DNA of 64,000 nt, taken from NCBI GenBank assembly GCA_017607445.1, contig JAEVHH010000001.1:558001-622000 (forward strand), read 5' to 3'. The notes beneath the pieces are model-generated. The model made no database searches, was not told the origin of the DNA, and worked only from the letters and a program-made list of their open reading frames with translations. Positions 62,025 to 64,000 of the stretch are shown one piece after another. Position numbers and translations under genes: made by a program. This DNA is from Histoplasma ohiense (lineage: Eukaryota; Ascomycota; Eurotiomycetes; Onygenales; Ajellomycetaceae). Position 1 is the first letter of the stretch, and the number at the start of each line of letters is the position of its first letter.

Positions 62025-62486
62025 TTATTATTATTATTATTATTCTTCAATTATAGATGCATGCAGTCAGTGACTATGGCATCTACCTGAAACACTTCAG
62101 GATTTTTCAACTCAAGAATAATTTAATATACAAAGACAATTTAAAACATGCATTATCAGAATTCCAGCCCAGAATCAAACAACTATTCAAACTGTTCAAT
62201 CAAAGAAATCAAAATCAAAAGAATGTCAGTAAGTCAACACAACTTAGTTTGAAAACAAAAGAAATAAACATTGTAAAAGACAGCTTTATTATAACAAGGA
62301 AAAGAAAAACCACTGACAACAACTATAACATCAACAAAAAACAAACCAAACTTTTCAAAACAAATTAAAACTGATCATAAACAATTTAAGAGAGACTTCA
62401 AAGCAAGATGAAAAGAAAGACTAAAAGAAAAATCAAAATAAATCAAATTGAAAATCTGATCTCAATATTTTTAACAGACAATTCAT
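62025..62486 (-). other. TadB 3' UTR and (TAA)n tail
   Basis: 62025-62043 is (TTA)n on the plus strand, i.e. (TAA)n at the 3' end of the minus-strand LINE, a usual LINE tail. The remaining about 440 bp is A-rich on the plus strand with no CG. A 103-codon Lys/Asn-rich plus-strand frame (62057-62368) is probably a composition artefact. TGCATGCAGT occurs on both sides of the tail (62015-62024 region and near 62056-62066), which may be a small duplication. Confidence 0.55.
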
Positions 62487-64000
62487 TCAAACTCTTGTAG
62501 CAACATTTGATTCTTTCAAATATTCAATTAAAAACTTGTTTCCAGTTTCTGTATTGAATAACAGATTCAAACTTAATTGTTCCAATTCAAACTTCTTTCT
62601 CAGTTTCAACCTCAATTCTGAATACTTTGCACAAAGTAACAGAAGATGCTCTGGATTTTCATATAACTGACAATCTAAACATAGACTACTTAAATCATCT
62701 CTAAACTTTGTTAAATATGATTTGAAGTAATCATGTCCAAGCTTTAGCTGCATTATTGTAGCAAAAAGTTTCTTTTTACACTTTATTGAACAAGTTTTCC
62801 ACTTTGGCTTTGTTTCAAATCTGGAGTAATGCACACTTTTTCTTTGCATAAGCCAGATATCTTGCCATTTTTGCAAACATGATTCTCTTATTTTTCTCTT
62901 AATAAAAGCCCATGTTACAATTCTTTGAAAGCAGATTTCTAATTCAGTTGCTTTTTTTGCAGCTCTATCAGCCATTTCATTGCCATATATACCCATGTGA
63001 GCAGGCACCCAGTGAAGATGAATAGAACAATTGAATGAGATTTTTCTTTGAATATTTTGAAGACTTTTCAAAATCAGCTCTAGCATTGACTGTCCACTGC
63101 TGATTTTATTACTTTGAAGTCTTTTAAGCTCTGCTTGACTATCAGAGAATATCCAAATATGCTCAAATCTTTTCCATTGTTCAATCTTCATTTCAATCAA
63201 TTTGAAAGCTCTTGAAATTGCAAATAATTCAGCATTAAAAACTTCTGACTCTTTTCCAATTTGCCAAGAATCAAGAATATAGTTTTTATCATTTTCTGAA
63301 TATGCTATTCCAGCTCCAAGATTGCCTGTTTTCTCACATTTTGAGCCATCAGTGTATATAAGAATTGCTTTATTTTTCATTTGTTTCAAAAGCTTTAAAT
63401 GTTCTTGAGTCTGATCTTCTTTTGAAAGTTGACTAACATTTAAATCAACAAGATTATCAAGACTTTTCTTCCAAGGAGAGAGATTTTCAATAGCTATTCT
63501 CTCTACATTTAAACTAGAGAAACAGTCCTTAACCATTGAGCAAATTCTAAATAGCTGAGATGGTATTCTTCTTCTTTGTAAAGAACTTGAATTTTCAGAT
63601 AAATCAGTTTCATTCCAATCAAGATAAAGTTCCCAATCTAATTCTAATCCATTTGATTCATTTGGAAAAGAACTTGAAACTCTCTTTCTAATAGAATGAT
63701 GTGAATATAGCTTCATAATTCTGAGAGCATAATTCATACAGATTTTATCAAATCTCACTTGTGGTGGAGAAATAGAGGCTTCAATTTCCATAGCTTTAAT
63801 TGGAGTAGTTTTGAATACTTCTAAGATCTTTCTTAAAGCTAAGTTTTGAAGTTTTTGAAATCTTTCTATAAAGTGTTTTTGACCTCTCCACCACACCTGA
63901 ACTGCATAATCTGAAACAGAGGTCACACAGGCAATATATAATTGTCTCATTGCTTGAAATGTCAGACCTCTTTCAGTATTTGAAAGTCTCAATATACTGT
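62487..64000 (-). CDS. TadB ORF2 C-terminal part: RT thumb, RNase H, CCHC knuckle; intact, partial at window edge
   Basis: Open from the window edge to a stop just left of 62487, more than 500 codons with no interruption. Numbering from residue 1 at 63992: a Tad1-type region after RT (ACVTSVSDYAVQVWWRGQ, 21-38), RNase H with D215 (IYTDGS), E255, D284 and D342 plus HWVPAH at 327-332 and GNEMADRAAK at 337-346, so all four catalytic acidic residues are present, and a terminal C438-x2-C441-x7-H449-x4-C454 knuckle. It would copy LINE RNA at nicked target DNA. The frame continues past 64000, so endonuclease and RT core are outside. I find no CG dinucleotide in the whole stretch. Confidence 0.93.
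   Translation of the reverse strand, partial: SILRLSNTERGLTFQAMRQLYIACVTSVSDYAVQVWWRGQKHFIERFQKLQNLALRKILEVFKTTPIKAMEIEASISPPQVRFDKICMNYALRIMKLYSHHSIRKRVSSSFPNESNGLELDWELYLDWNETDLSENSSSLQRRRIPSQLFRICSMVKDCFSSLNVERIAIENLSPWKKSLDNLVDLNVSQLSKEDQTQEHLKLLKQMKNKAILIYTDGSKCEKTGNLGAGIAYSENDKNYILDSWQIGKESEVFNAELFAISRAFKLIEMKIEQWKRFEHIWIFSDSQAELKRLQSNKISSGQSMLELILKSLQNIQRKISFNCSIHLHWVPAHMGIYGNEMADRAAKKATELEICFQRIVTWAFIKRKIRESCLQKWQDIWLMQRKSVHYSRFETKPKWKTCSIKCKKKLFATIMQLKLGHDYFKSYLTKFRDDLSSLCLDCQLYENPEHLLLLCAKYSELRLKLRKKFELEQLSLNLLFNTETGNKFLIEYLKESNVATRV

Noticed and set aside
62057..62368. 103-codon Lys/Asn-rich plus-strand frame
   Set aside because: It lies antisense to the TadB 3' UTR in A-rich sequence, has no recognisable domain, and its composition follows base bias.

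Overview
The window is a block of nested, heavily mutated retrotransposons from a fungal nuclear genome, most likely a filamentous ascomycete. I infer this from the mix of two chromodomain-bearing Ty3/Gypsy families, Tad1-type non-LTR elements, a Copia relic and tiny (47 and 57 bp) fungal-type introns. The sequence cannot fix the species. No intact host gene, tRNA or rRNA was found.

Family names used here: GyA = Ty3/Gypsy element, 271-bp LTRs, about 7.1 kb, six copies. GyB = second Ty3/Gypsy element, 534-bp LTRs, about 6.1 kb, three copies. TadA = Tad1-like LINE with a (CAAA)n-like tail, five copies. TadB = different Tad1-like LINE, one copy. In addition there are a 1,260-bp TIR element, a Copia 3' end with LTR, and an LTR-like fragment.

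Layout: 1-7158 GyA-1 (+), split by the TIR element 2208-3467. 7159-9480 flank with weak decayed coding traces. About 9480-10453 Copia 3' end and LTR. 10454-14147 TadA-A (+), split by GyA-3 and resuming at 34523-34674. 14148-34522 GyA-3 (-), which holds GyA-2 (15894-23018) and GyB-a (25143-31238). 34675-41256 TadA-B (-), nearly full length. 41257-41684 LTR-like fragment. 41685-42934 GyB-c 3' part. 42935-45908 GyA-4 (-), split by TadA-D (43217-44400). 45909-46595 TadA-C 5' part. 46596-48582 GyA-5 3' part. 48583-61040 GyA-6 (-), split by GyB-b (48815-54893). 61041-62024 TadA-E 3' end. 62025-64000 TadB (-), the only element with a clean long reading frame. Most junctions carry exact target-site duplications, so the order of insertion can be read.

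How the parts work: GyA and GyB each encode gag (CCHC knuckle), protease, RT, RNase H, integrase and a chromodomain. GyA also carries, between integrase and 3' LTR, a separate gene on the OPPOSITE strand. It has three exons, two short introns and a 348-codon Cys/His-rich product. Its architecture is the same in five copies, and it is the best candidate here for an undescribed component.

Nearly all old copies are broken by C-to-T / G-to-A transitions. Stops are mostly TGA, and CG has become TG or CA. Comparison of LTR pairs suggests that C before G and C before C were hit while C before A was mostly spared, which is unlike classical CpA-directed RIP. Outer edges of several elements are less mutated. 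TadB contains no CG dinucleotide that I can find in 1.5 kb and is intact.
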